In this document: positions 42,106 to 49,510 of the stretch, piece after piece
Position numbering within the stretch: position 1 is the first letter of the stretch
Layout: each line of letters starts with the position of its first letter
From: Amycolatopsis sp. FDAARGOS 1241
GTDB lineage: Bacteria; Actinomycetota; Actinomycetes; Mycobacteriales; Pseudonocardiaceae
Direction: 5' to 3'
DNA: 64,000 bases
Assembly: GCF_016889705.1 (NCBI RefSeq)
Contig: NZ_CP069526.1
Location: 9,266,001 to 9,330,000, forward strand
Program-made: the position numbers and the translations under genes
The notes under the pieces: model-generated
What the model saw: only the letters and a program-made list of their open reading frames with translations
Database searches by the model: none
Told to the model about the DNA's origin: nothing

Positions 42106-42804
42106 ATGTGGGTCGACGAGAGTGGCGGCGCCGAGACGGACGCCGGCGGACCCGAGGCCATGACGGTCCACGTCGAGGGCCAGGACTACCAGGCTGAAGT
42201 CAACTACGACACCGACCAGGACGGGGTCGGCGACACGGCGATCGTTGAGCACGACGACGGCACCGGCCAGAGTTTCATGGACACCGACGGTGACGGCGTC
42301 GCCGATCACTACGTCGTGCTGGACGCTTCCGGCCACGTCGTCGACCAGGCTGTTTACGACGAGTCGACCGGCGCGTGGGTCGAGTCCGGCGCGGGCCACC
42401 CGGGCGGCACCGACTCCCCCTCCCAGGACGACTCCACGACCGGCCACATCCACGCCGACCTCCCCGACGGTGAGGTCGACGCCGGCGTCGCGACGATCGA
42501 CACCGACCACGACGGCCACAACGACACCGCTGTTGTGGAGACCAAGGACGGCGGCACCCTCGCGCTGACCGACGCCGACGGCGACGGCGAGGCCGATGTC
42601 GCGGTGGAGATCGGCGCCGACGGCAGCACCACCACCTACGAGCACACCGGTCACGGCGAGTGGACCGAAACCGCGGGCGCCGGCAGCGGCGTCCGCGCTC
42701 CCGACCCGGCGAGCGACGTGGCCTGGGGCGGAGACGGTACGCAACTGCTGTCCGGCGTCGCGAAGATCGACACCGGAACCGGACAATGGATCAGTCCCAA
42801 CTGA
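42106..42804 (+). CDS. Acidic DxDxDG-repeat protein (DUF6802-like)
   Basis: A 232-residue, very acidic protein with no signal peptide or membrane span. Four calcium-loop-like motifs are visible: DTDQDGVGD (35-43), DTDGDGVAD (59-67), DTDHDGHND (132-140) and DADGDGEAD (156-164). Each pair is 24 residues apart and the two pairs are 97 apart, so the protein is an internal duplication. I believe this is the family labelled DUF6802 in Pseudonocardiaceae, function unknown. It follows dynamin 2 by 114 bases and has a purine-rich AAAAGGGGG before the ATG. It may bind calcium or form repeats on the cell surface by a non-classical route; neither is proven. Confidence 0.78.
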   Translation: MWVDESGGAETDAGGPEAMTVHVEGQDYQAEVNYDTDQDGVGDTAIVEHDDGTGQSFMDTDGDGVADHYVVLDASGHVVDQAVYDESTGAWVESGAGHPGGTDSPSQDDSTTGHIHADLPDGEVDAGVATIDTDHDGHNDTAVVETKDGGTLALTDADGDGEADVAVEIGADGSTTTYEHTGHGEWTETAGAGSGVRAPDPASDVAWGGDGTQLLSGVAKIDTGTGQWISPN

Positions 42805-42824
42805 CTCATTTGTAACTCACGTCA

Positions 42825-42854
42825 CAACGGGCTCGGCACGCGCCGGGCCCGTTG
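42825..42854 (+). terminator. Terminator after DxDxDG-repeat gene
   Basis: CAACGGGC pairs with GCCCGTTG around an inner CGGC/GCCG stem; the hairpin begins 21 bases after the stop. Confidence 0.75.
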
Positions 42855-43150
42855 CCGTTTCCGCGGGGCGGTGATCAATGCCCGAAATGCGCACCCGGCC
42901 TCGAAAGGATTTCCGGCAATGGACCGATCCGGTGACAACTGAATCGATTCCCTTATCGTTCTTGTGAGAGAACCGACAGGTCAGCTCTCGGTTACCTGCC
43001 GGTCATCCGGCTACAGTCAGGGAATCCCAAAATCCGCACACCGGTCCGCCGCCGGTGTGCGAAGCCATTCGGTCGCCGGCAACGAGGCCCGCACCCGAAC
43101 ACCGACGTTCGGAGTGTGGGCTTATTTGTCGTCGGAAGTCAGGAGTAGAG
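42855..43150. promoter_or_regulatory. Gene-free leader of pckG
   Basis: About 295 bases separate the terminator from the pckG start. There is no convincing open frame. Local A/T-richer patches such as TTCCCTTATCGTTCTTGTGAG near 42950 could hold the promoter. AGGAG lies five bases before the pckG ATG. No riboswitch-like fold was recognised. Confidence 0.4.
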
Positions 43151-44974
43151 ATGACCGCAGTCGCCATCCCCGGACTGGACAAAGCGCCGACGACGCACAG
43201 TGGCGTGCTGTCCTGGGTCCGGGAGGTCGCCGAGCTGACCACCCCGGACCGCGTGGTGTGGGTCGACGGGTCCGACGAAGAGGCCGCCAGGATCAACGAC
43301 GAACTGGTCGAGGCCGGCACCTTCGTGAAGCTGAAGGCGAAGCCGAACTCCTACTGGGCCACTTCCGACCCGGGCGACGTCGCTCGCGTAGAGGACCGCA
43401 CCTTCATCTGTTCCGAGCGGGAGCAGGACGCCGGCCCGACGAACAACTGGGTCGCGCCCGCCGAGATGAAGGCCACGATGACCGAGCTGTACCGCGGGTG
43501 CATGCGTGGCCGCACGATGTACGTGATCCCGTTCTGCATGGGTCCCCTCGGTGACGAGAACCCGAAGCTGGGCCTGGAGATCACCGACTTCGCGTACGTC
43601 GTCGCGTCGATGCGCGTGATGACCCGCGCGGGCAAGGCGGCGATGGACAAGTTCATCGCTCCCGACGGCACCGAGCGCGAGTTCGTACCGGCGCTGCACT
43701 CCGTGGGTGCGCCGCTCGAGCCGGGCCAGCAGGACGTCGCCTGGCCCTGCAACGAAACCAAGTACATCTCGCACTTCCCCGAAGAGCGCGCGATCTGGAG
43801 CTACGGCTCGGGCTACGGCGGCAACTCCTTGCTGGGCAAGAAGTGCTACTCGCTGCGCATCGCGTCGGTCATGGCGCGCGACGAAGGCTGGCTCGCCGAG
43901 CACATGCTGATCCTCAAGCTGATCTCGCCCGAGGACAAGGTCCACTACGTAGCGGCGGCGTTCCCGAGCGCCTGCGGCAAGACCAACCTCGCGATGCTGC
44001 AGCCGACCATCCCGGGCTGGCGCGCCGAGACCCTCGGCGACGACATCGCGTGGATGCGCTTCGGTGAGGACGGCCGCCTCTACGCCGTGAACCCGGAGTT
44101 CGGCTTCTTCGGCGTCGCGCCCGGCACCGACTGGCACACCAACCCGAACGCGATGCGCACCATCGAAAAGGGCAATACCGTGTTCACCAACGTCGCCCTG
44201 ACCGACGACGGTGACATCTGGTGGGAGGGCATGGAGAACACGCCCGAGCACGCCACGTCGTGGAAGCACCAGGACTGGACGCCCGCCTCCGAGGAGAAGG
44301 CCGCCCACCCGAACTCGCGCTACTGCACGCCGATGTCGCAGTGCCCGATCCTCGCGCCGGAGTGGGACGACCCGAAGGGCGTGCCGATCTCGGCGATCCT
44401 GTTCGGCGGTCGCCGCAAGACGACGGTGCCGCTGGTCAACGAGGCCCGCGACTGGCAGCACGGCGTGTTCATGGGCGCCACGATGTCGTCGGAGACGACG
44501 GCGGCCGCGGCCGGCGCGGTGGGCAACGTGCGCCGCGACCCGATGGCGATGCTGCCGTTCCTCGGCTACCACGCCGGTGACTACTTCAAGCACTGGCTGA
44601 CGCTGGGCAAGAACGCCGACGCGAACAAGCTGCCGAAGATCTTCTACGTCAACTGGTTCCGCCGCGGCGACGACGGCCGTTTCCTGTGGCCGGGCTTCGG
44701 CGAGAACTCGCGCGTGCTGAAGTGGGTCGTCGAGCGGGTCGAGGGTCGCGGCAACGCGGTCGAGACGCCGATCGGCTTCGTACCGCGCGCCGAGGACCTC
44801 GACACCGAGGGCCTGACCGAGCCGGCTTCCGACATCCAGGCCGCACTGCGGGTCGACGCCGAGGAGTGGCGCGAAGAGCTGCCGCTGATCCAGGAGTGGT
44901 TCGACAAGATCGGTGACCACGTCCCGTCGTCGTTGCGCGACGAGCTGGACGCGCTGGCGCAGCGCCTGAGCTGA
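43151..44974 (+). CDS. pckG: Phosphoenolpyruvate carboxykinase (GTP)
   Basis: A 607-residue cytosolic enzyme that converts oxaloacetate and GTP to phosphoenolpyruvate, GDP and CO2 in gluconeogenesis, and can run in the reverse, anaplerotic direction. The P-loop and catalytic cysteine are in [13 protein letters not shown]. The PEP-site arginine and [19 protein letters not shown] segment, the guanine-binding [19 protein letters not shown] and [19 protein letters not shown] are all present. The length matches GTP-type enzymes (about 600 residues). The ATG at 43151 has AGGAG five bases before it. M. tuberculosis pckA (Rv0211) lies close to trmB, as here. Confidence 0.97.
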   Translation: MTAVAIPGLDKAPTTHSGVLSWVREVAELTTPDRVVWVDGSDEEAARINDELVEAGTFVKLKAKPNSYWATSDPGDVARVEDRTFICSEREQDAGPTNNWVAPAEMKATMTELYRGCMRGRTMYVIPFCMGPLGDENPKLGLEITDFAYVVASMRVMTRAGKAAMDKFIAPDGTEREFVPALHSVGAPLEPGQQDVAWPCNETKYISHFPEERAIWSYGSGYGGNSLLGKKCYSLRIASVMARDEGWLAEHMLILKLISPEDKVHYVAAAFPSACGKTNLAMLQPTIPGWRAETLGDDIAWMRFGEDGRLYAVNPEFGFFGVAPGTDWHTNPNAMRTIEKGNTVFTNVALTDDGDIWWEGMENTPEHATSWKHQDWTPASEEKAAHPNSRYCTPMSQCPILAPEWDDPKGVPISAILFGGRRKTTVPLVNEARDWQHGVFMGATMSSETTAAAAGAVGNVRRDPMAMLPFLGYHAGDYFKHWLTLGKNADANKLPKIFYVNWFRRGDDGRFLWPGFGENSRVLKWVVERVEGRGNAVETPIGFVPRAEDLDTEGLTEPASDIQAALRVDAEEWREELPLIQEWFDKIGDHVPSSLRDELDALAQRLS

Positions 44975-44997
44975 GCCTGCCACTGAGTCTGTCCGAA

Positions 44998-45032
44998 GGG
45001 GACGTTCGTACCGCTGTGGTGCGAACGTCCCC
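44998..45032 (+). terminator. Rho-independent terminator after pckG
   Basis: GGGGACGTTCG pairs with CGAACGTCCCC and the stem continues through ACC/GGT. It starts 23 bases after the stop and is followed by TTTGT. Confidence 0.85.
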
Positions 45033-45084
45033 TTTGTACTGCGGCGGCCCGGAGATCGTCTGACCCGGCCGGTAGCGTGAAGCC

Positions 45085-45975
45085 ATGTCGTCCCCGGGGG
45101 AGAAGCCGTTCCGCTTCGGCGTGAACCTGGTGCTGCCGGGCACGCGCGAGGAGTGGGTGGCGAAGTGCCGTCGCGTGGAAGAACTGGGCTACGACGTGCT
45201 GAGCGTGGCCGACCACCTCGGCATGGCGCCGCCGTTCCCGGCGCTCGTGCTCGCCGGCGCGGTCACGGAGCGGGTGCGGCTGAACACTTTCGTCCTCAAC
45301 GCGCCGTTCTACACCCCGGCGCTGCTCGCCCGTGACGTCGCGGGCACCGACCAGTTCGTGTCCGGGCGCCTCGAGCTGGGGCTCGGCGCGGGATACGTGA
45401 AGGCGGAATTCGAGGAGGCGGGCCTGGGGTTCCCGACCGGAGGCGAGCGGGTCGACCACCTGGCACGCACCGTGAAGGAGCTGCGGCGGCTCTACGCGGA
45501 CCCGGCGTACGAACCCCGCCCGTTCTCGGGCGTGCCGCCGCTGCTGATCGGCGGTCGCGGCGACCGGATGCTGACGCTGGCGGCGGAGCACGCCGACGTC
45601 ATCGCGTTCACCGGCACCGCGCGCGTGCCCGACGGTGCACCGCTCGCGCCCGCTTCGCCGGACGAGATCTTCGAGCGCACTCGCTTCGCCGCGAGCCTGG
45701 TCGGTGACCGGCCCGTGGAGTTCAACCTGCTGTGCCACTTCGTGCACGTGACCGACGACCGCTCGCGCGGGCTGGCCGAGCTGCACGAGCTGGTGCGGGG
45801 CGCCCTTTCCCGCGACGAACTGGCCGCCGCCCCGACGGCGTTGATCGGCACCCCGGCGGAGATCGCCGAGCAGCTCGTGGCCCACCGAGCCCGGTTCGGC
45901 ATTTCGTACTACACGATTCTGGAGCCCACCATGGCAGCGCTGGCCCCCGTCGTCGACCTCCTCCGCGGCCGATGA
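45085..45975 (+). CDS. LLM-class F420-dependent oxidoreductase
   Basis: A 296-residue TIM-barrel flavin/F420 oxidoreductase of the luciferase-like superfamily, subgroup resembling TIGR03621. It shows RFGVNLVLPGTREEWVAKCRRVEELGYDVLSVADHLG, then GRLELGLGAGYVKAEFEEAGLGF, the conserved motif of F420-binding members, and PPLLIGGRGDRMLTLAAEHADVI. F420 is abundant in this lineage. The gene ends in an ATGA overlap with an ABC ATPase, an uncommon pairing that suggests a joint role. The substrate is unknown. Confidence 0.88.
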   Translation: MSSPGEKPFRFGVNLVLPGTREEWVAKCRRVEELGYDVLSVADHLGMAPPFPALVLAGAVTERVRLNTFVLNAPFYTPALLARDVAGTDQFVSGRLELGLGAGYVKAEFEEAGLGFPTGGERVDHLARTVKELRRLYADPAYEPRPFSGVPPLLIGGRGDRMLTLAAEHADVIAFTGTARVPDGAPLAPASPDEIFERTRFAASLVGDRPVEFNLLCHFVHVTDDRSRGLAELHELVRGALSRDELAAAPTALIGTPAEIAEQLVAHRARFGISYYTILEPTMAALAPVVDLLRGR

Positions 45976-46577
45976 TCGACGCGCGCGGCCTCGGCGTCAA
46001 AGCCGGCGACCTGTGGTTGCTGGACGACCTCGACTTCTCCGTGGACCCGGGCGAGTGCGCCGTGCTGGTCGGCCCGAACGGCGTCGGCAAGTCCACCCTG
46101 CTGCGCTGCCTGTACGGCATGCAGGAACCCCAGCGCGGCCGCGTGCGCATCGACGGCGACAAGCCCGACGAGCGCAGCGTCGCGTTCCGCCGCAAGGTCT
46201 CCGTGCTCTTCGACGACTCCGACTTCTTCGCCGAACTCACGCCGTTGCAGCACCTGGAGTTGCTGGCCGGCTCCTTCGACGAGGACCTCGGCGACTTCGA
46301 GCAGCTGCTCGCCGACGCCGGGCTCGCCGACCGCGCGCGCGTCACCGCCGGCCACTTCTCCGCCGGCCAGCGCCGGCGGTTGCTGCTGCTCGGCGTCACG
46401 GCTCGCCCGCACAAGGTCCTGCTCCTCGACGAACCCGAACGCGCCCTCGACACCGCGGGCAAGGACTGGCTCGTCGACCTCATCGCCCGCTCCACGTCGG
46501 CCGGTGCCGCCGTCGTGGTCGCCACGCACCACCCCCCGCTCCTCGACGCGGCCGACAGCGTCCTCGAACTGTGGTGA
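45972..46577 (+). CDS. ABC transporter ATPase coupled to LLM oxidoreductase
   Basis: A 201-residue compact ATPase. Walker A is GPNGVGKST, Q-loop region VSVLFDDSDFF (the usual Gln position is occupied by an acidic stretch), signature FSAGQRRRLLLLGV (for LSGGQ), Walker B VLLLDEPERALDT and H-loop ATHHP. It is short and lacks a C-terminal extension. It starts in an ATGA overlap with the LLM gene and is followed after 82 bases by a multi-pass membrane protein that is its probable permease. The weakened signature and Q-loop suggest a specialised or regulatory transporter. Confidence 0.85.
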   Translation: MIDARGLGVKAGDLWLLDDLDFSVDPGECAVLVGPNGVGKSTLLRCLYGMQEPQRGRVRIDGDKPDERSVAFRRKVSVLFDDSDFFAELTPLQHLELLAGSFDEDLGDFEQLLADAGLADRARVTAGHFSAGQRRRLLLLGVTARPHKVLLLDEPERALDTAGKDWLVDLIARSTSAGAAVVVATHHPPLLDAADSVLELW

Positions 46578-46659
46578 CCCACCACTCGGCCGGGGGCCGC
46601 CTTTCCCGCCGCCGCACCGGTTTCCCGTCGGTGGGCGCTGCCGTCCGTGAGGTCGCGCC

Positions 46660-47937
46660 GTGGTGACCCTCGCAGTCCGCCAGCGGGTGCCCGGGCGCAA
46701 GCGCTTCGGCGGCATCTTCAGCGGCGACAGCGCCACCTTCGTGCTCGTCTTCGGCGTCGGGTTCCTCTTCACGGCGTTCTTCCGCACCGACGCGTGGCAC
46801 CGAGTCCTCTTCGGACCGTCCCCTGTGGACTACCCGGCGGTACTGGGCCTCACCACGTTGTGCTGCGCGGTCGGTTGGCGCAGCCTGCTCCGGCGCGGCT
46901 TCGTGTGGGCCGAACCCGCGGAACTCACGTGGATGGACTACGCCCGCGTCGACCGGCGGCGGGTGGTGGCGGCGCGGCTGGCGGGTGGCCTGACCGGGTT
47001 CGTGGTGGTCGTCGCGTACCTGGCGGGGCTGATGCTCGCCGTCGGCGGCAGTTCGCTGGACCTGTGGCGCGCGGCGCTCGCCCTGGTCGCGAGCAGCGCC
47101 GTTCTCGTGTTCACCACGGCGCGGCGAACGACCTTGCGCGTCGACGCCGCCGGGCCCCTGCTGCTGGCCGTCCTCGGGGTCGCGATCGCGGCCGCGCGCC
47201 TCGACCCGCAGGCCGTGCAGTACGCGGGCGGCGCCATCCTGCTGTGCGCCGTCGCCCTGTCGTTCGGTGGTGAGCCCGTGACGCGCGCCGGCCGCGCGGT
47301 GCTGCTCGACGGCTGGAACGCGCGGGTCCTGCGGTCGGTCGCCGTCACGTTCCTCGACCCGATGATGATGCTGCCGGAGGCCGCGCCGTCGGGTTCGTGG
47401 TCGCTGCGCCGGCCGACGCCGCTGCGGCTGGCCCTCGCGGGCGTCGCCGGGCGGTCGCGGTACGCGGGCATGCTGCTGCTCGTCGCGCTCGCCGTGGCGG
47501 TGGGGCACGTCGCGGTGCCGACGTTGCCGGGCTCGGTGCTCGTCGGCCTGGGCGGTTACGTCGCGCTCACCCCGTTCGGCGCGGGACTCGGTGTGCTGTG
47601 GCGCAATCCCGGCCGCCGCAGGTGGCTCGGCTCGGCGGATTCCGAGCTCGTGATCGCCCACGGCGCGGTGCTTGCGGGCGTCGCTCTCGTCTGGTCCGTG
47701 CTGCTCGCGGCCGCGCTCGCCGCCCTCGGCACGGCGGTTTCCGCGCTGTCGTGGGTGACTGTCGCGCTCGCCGTGCTGGCGGTGTTGCGCACGGTCACCC
47801 GCAAACCCGTGGACTACAGCAGCGCCGGTTTTGTCGACACCCCGGCCGGTCCGCTGCCGGCGAACCTCGCCCGCCAGCTCTTCCGCGGTCCGGACCTCCT
47901 CGTGCTCGGCATCCTGGCCCTCTCGTTGCTGAGCTGA
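46660..47937 (+). CDS. Multi-pass membrane protein, putative ABC permease (DUF6297-like)
   Basis: A 425-residue hydrophobic protein with about ten to eleven membrane segments. It begins MVTLAVRQRVPGRKRFGGIF, has the cytoplasmic loop EPAELTWMDYARVDRRRVVAARL after helix 2 and a second basic loop LRSVAVTFLDPMMMLPEAAPSGSWSLRRP. I believe this is the actinobacterial group sometimes labelled DUF6297. It follows the ABC ATPase and is the only membrane partner in the unit. GTG at 46660 was chosen; the next codon is also GTG. Transported compound unknown. Confidence 0.72.
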   Translation: MVTLAVRQRVPGRKRFGGIFSGDSATFVLVFGVGFLFTAFFRTDAWHRVLFGPSPVDYPAVLGLTTLCCAVGWRSLLRRGFVWAEPAELTWMDYARVDRRRVVAARLAGGLTGFVVVVAYLAGLMLAVGGSSLDLWRAALALVASSAVLVFTTARRTTLRVDAAGPLLLAVLGVAIAAARLDPQAVQYAGGAILLCAVALSFGGEPVTRAGRAVLLDGWNARVLRSVAVTFLDPMMMLPEAAPSGSWSLRRPTPLRLALAGVAGRSRYAGMLLLVALAVAVGHVAVPTLPGSVLVGLGGYVALTPFGAGLGVLWRNPGRRRWLGSADSELVIAHGAVLAGVALVWSVLLAAALAALGTAVSALSWVTVALAVLAVLRTVTRKPVDYSSAGFVDTPAGPLPANLARQLFRGPDLLVLGILALSLLS

Positions 47938-47986
47938 CCAGCTACTTTCAGGTTAGGCTCCCACCGACTCGACGAGAGGAGCTGAC

Positions 47987-48562
47987 GTGGGCGGTGGGCA
48001 CGCTCCAGGCACCGGCCGCCGGGCAACCAGCGAATTCCCGCCCGGGTGGAGCGACGACAAGATCATCTCGGTCATCAAGGACGTCGCCAACGACCCGAGC
48101 GAACCCCGCCGCCGGCAGTACAACGGCCGCTGGCGCTGCGTCGGCGAACGCTACGGGGTCCAAGTGGTCGTCCTCGTCGACGCTGACGGCTTCGTCCACA
48201 CGGGATACCCGGTCGCCGGTCCCGGCGTGGTCCGCAACCCGGACACCGCGCGCGATCCCGCGAACCCGACCGTGGCCGACCGGTCGGGCAACCGCATCAG
48301 CTACTTCTCCGACAGCCTGCTCACCCTGCTGTCCGACCGCCTGCCGCCGGACGACCTCGCCCACTACCGCACCCTGCAGTGGTCCGGCGAGTGGGAAGAA
48401 CTCGCCGACAGCCTCGCGGCTCACCTCACCGTCGGCGAGGTCGCGTTGAACCACGACGAACTGTCGGACTTCGGAAAGCTCCTGAACTCGTTCGACGTCC
48501 CGGTGCGGGCCTGCGCGTTCCTCAACGACCGCGAGCACATCCTCAGCGGACTGCGCGGCTGA
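47987..48562 (+). CDS. EndoU-like RNase domain fused to an immunity-like tail
   Basis: A 191-residue free-standing protein. Residues 1-85 match the core of EndoU toxin domains: GGGHAPGTGRRATSEFPPGWSDDK, then IISVIKDVANDP and GVQVVVLVDADGFVHTGYPVAGPGVVRNP. Residues about 98-191 are helical (LLTLLSDRLPPDDLAHYRTL, then LTVGEVALNHDELSDFGKLL) and resemble MafI-type immunity proteins. GTG at 47987 has AGAGGAG five bases upstream, and TAG closes the frame 30 bases before it, so the usual toxin delivery region and the first EndoU histidine segment are absent. It may be a remnant or a domesticated regulatory RNase restrained by its own tail. Convergent with a small XRE repressor; stop codons abut. Confidence 0.72.
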   Translation: MGGGHAPGTGRRATSEFPPGWSDDKIISVIKDVANDPSEPRRRQYNGRWRCVGERYGVQVVVLVDADGFVHTGYPVAGPGVVRNPDTARDPANPTVADRSGNRISYFSDSLLTLLSDRLPPDDLAHYRTLQWSGEWEELADSLAAHLTVGEVALNHDELSDFGKLLNSFDVPVRACAFLNDREHILSGLRG

Positions 48563-48847
48563 TCAGCTGGCCTGCGACAGCTCCCCTGGAAGCTCTTCAC
48601 GATTCTCCGGCTCGCACGCGGTCCGCAAAACGTTCAGCGGAACCCCTACCGCGTCCGCGATCGCGGCGACGGTGAAGAACGCCGGCGTCGGGATCCGGCC
48701 GGTCTCGATCTTTCGCAGCGTTTCCACGGAAATGCCGGCCTCGGCGGCGACGTCGACCATGCTGCGGCCCGCGCGAGCGGCGCGCAGGGCCAAGCCGAGC
48801 CGCTCGCCGCGCGAGCGCTCTTCGTCGGTCAACGGGACGCGAACCAT
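48563..48847 (-). CDS. Small XRE-family repressor
   Basis: A 94-residue DNA-binding protein consisting of one Cro/C1 helix-turn-helix (about residues 12-75: RLGLALRAARAGRSMVDVAAEAGISVETLRKIETG, then PTPAFFTVAAIADAVGVPL) and a short acidic tail. The ATG at 48847 was chosen because upstream in-frame sequence is non-conserved in character. A TAGACT box lies close by, suggesting a short leader. It converges on the EndoU-like gene with no intergenic base and is next to DnaA-box-like sites on its other side. It could be an antitoxin-like regulator, but direct coupling is not shown. Confidence 0.82.
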   Translation of the reverse strand: MVRVPLTDEERSRGERLGLALRAARAGRSMVDVAAEAGISVETLRKIETGRIPTPAFFTVAAIADAVGVPLNVLRTACEPENREELPGELSQAS

Positions 48848-48868
48848 GCCCAGCAGTCTAGTCGAAAG

Positions 48869-49033
48869 TTGTCCACGGCCTGTGGACAAGTCTGTGCACA
48901 AGGTGTGGACGCGCCGCCGCCCGGCCCGGACCACAACACTTGGGCGCTCGCGGATCGCCTGCCACAGCCCGTAGATCAACACCCAGGAGCCCCAGAAGTC
49001 CCGCACAGCACGCCGTCCACTGGGTTGTCCACA
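48869..49033. promoter_or_regulatory. Cluster of DnaA-box-like sequences in a 384-base intergenic region
   Basis: The gap 48848-49231 between the XRE gene and the DUF3311 gene has no convincing gene. It holds TTGTCCACG (48869-48877, plus), TGTGGACAA (48881-48889, a perfect TTGTCCACA on the minus strand), TGTGCACAA (48893-48901, one mismatch) and a perfect TTGTCCACA (49025-49033). The first two form an 8-bp inverted repeat around GGCCT. TTGTCCACA is the actinobacterial DnaA box. The cluster may bind DnaA for titration or transcription control. The promoter of the symporter operon presumably lies in the right half. Confidence 0.55.
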
Positions 49034-49231
49034 ACCTTGGCCCACTCCCAGTGACGGGAGGAGCACGTCACGTCCACAGTGGCGTGAAGTGCCCGGAAAC
49101 CCGTTACCGGGCCGGTTGGCAAGCCGCTGACCTGCGCTGACCAAATCGATACCGGGTTTGCGTGTCGGTCCGGTTGGGGAAGTTCTAGGGTCATGCGGTC
49201 GCGTGTTACGTGAGTGTTAGGTGAGGTCCCG

Positions 49232-49510
49232 ATGTCCGCAAGCAAACAGGACGGGAGGGTGCGCGGGTTCCAGTTCAGTGCTTGGAACCTGTTGCTCATC
49301 CTCCCGCTGTTGATCCTGGTCACGCCGTTGTTCAATTCCGACGGTCCCCGACTCTTCGGAATGCCGTTCTTCTATTGGTTCCAGCTCGTGTTCGTCGTCG
49401 CCGGCGTGTTGTGCACAGGCATCGTCTACTGGGCGACGCGGAAGAAGCCGACCACCGAAGAGCCCGACCGGCTCGGCGTGGACGACCTCGACGAAGGTGA
49501 GGCCCGATGA
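49232..49510 (+). CDS. DUF3311 small membrane protein (symporter partner)
   Basis: A 92-residue protein with two membrane helices (about 17-33 and 46-66) and a charged tail ending DDLDEGEAR. It belongs to the DUF3311 family that is nearly always encoded before a solute:sodium symporter of the monocarboxylate (MctC/MctP) type and is considered its small subunit. ATG at 49232 follows GGTGAGG. It overlaps the symporter gene by 4 bases (ATGA), so the two are made together. Confidence 0.88.
   Translation: MSASKQDGRVRGFQFSAWNLLLILPLLILVTPLFNSDGPRLFGMPFFYWFQLVFVVAGVLCTGIVYWATRKKPTTEEPDRLGVDDLDEGEAR

Noticed and set aside
42855..43150. Riboswitch or RNA gene before pckG
   Set aside because: No recognisable conserved aptamer or extended stem arrangement was seen.
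48848..49231. Replication origin
   Set aside because: Only about four DnaA-like boxes are present, with no A/T-rich unwinding region and no dnaA, dnaN or rpmH nearby.
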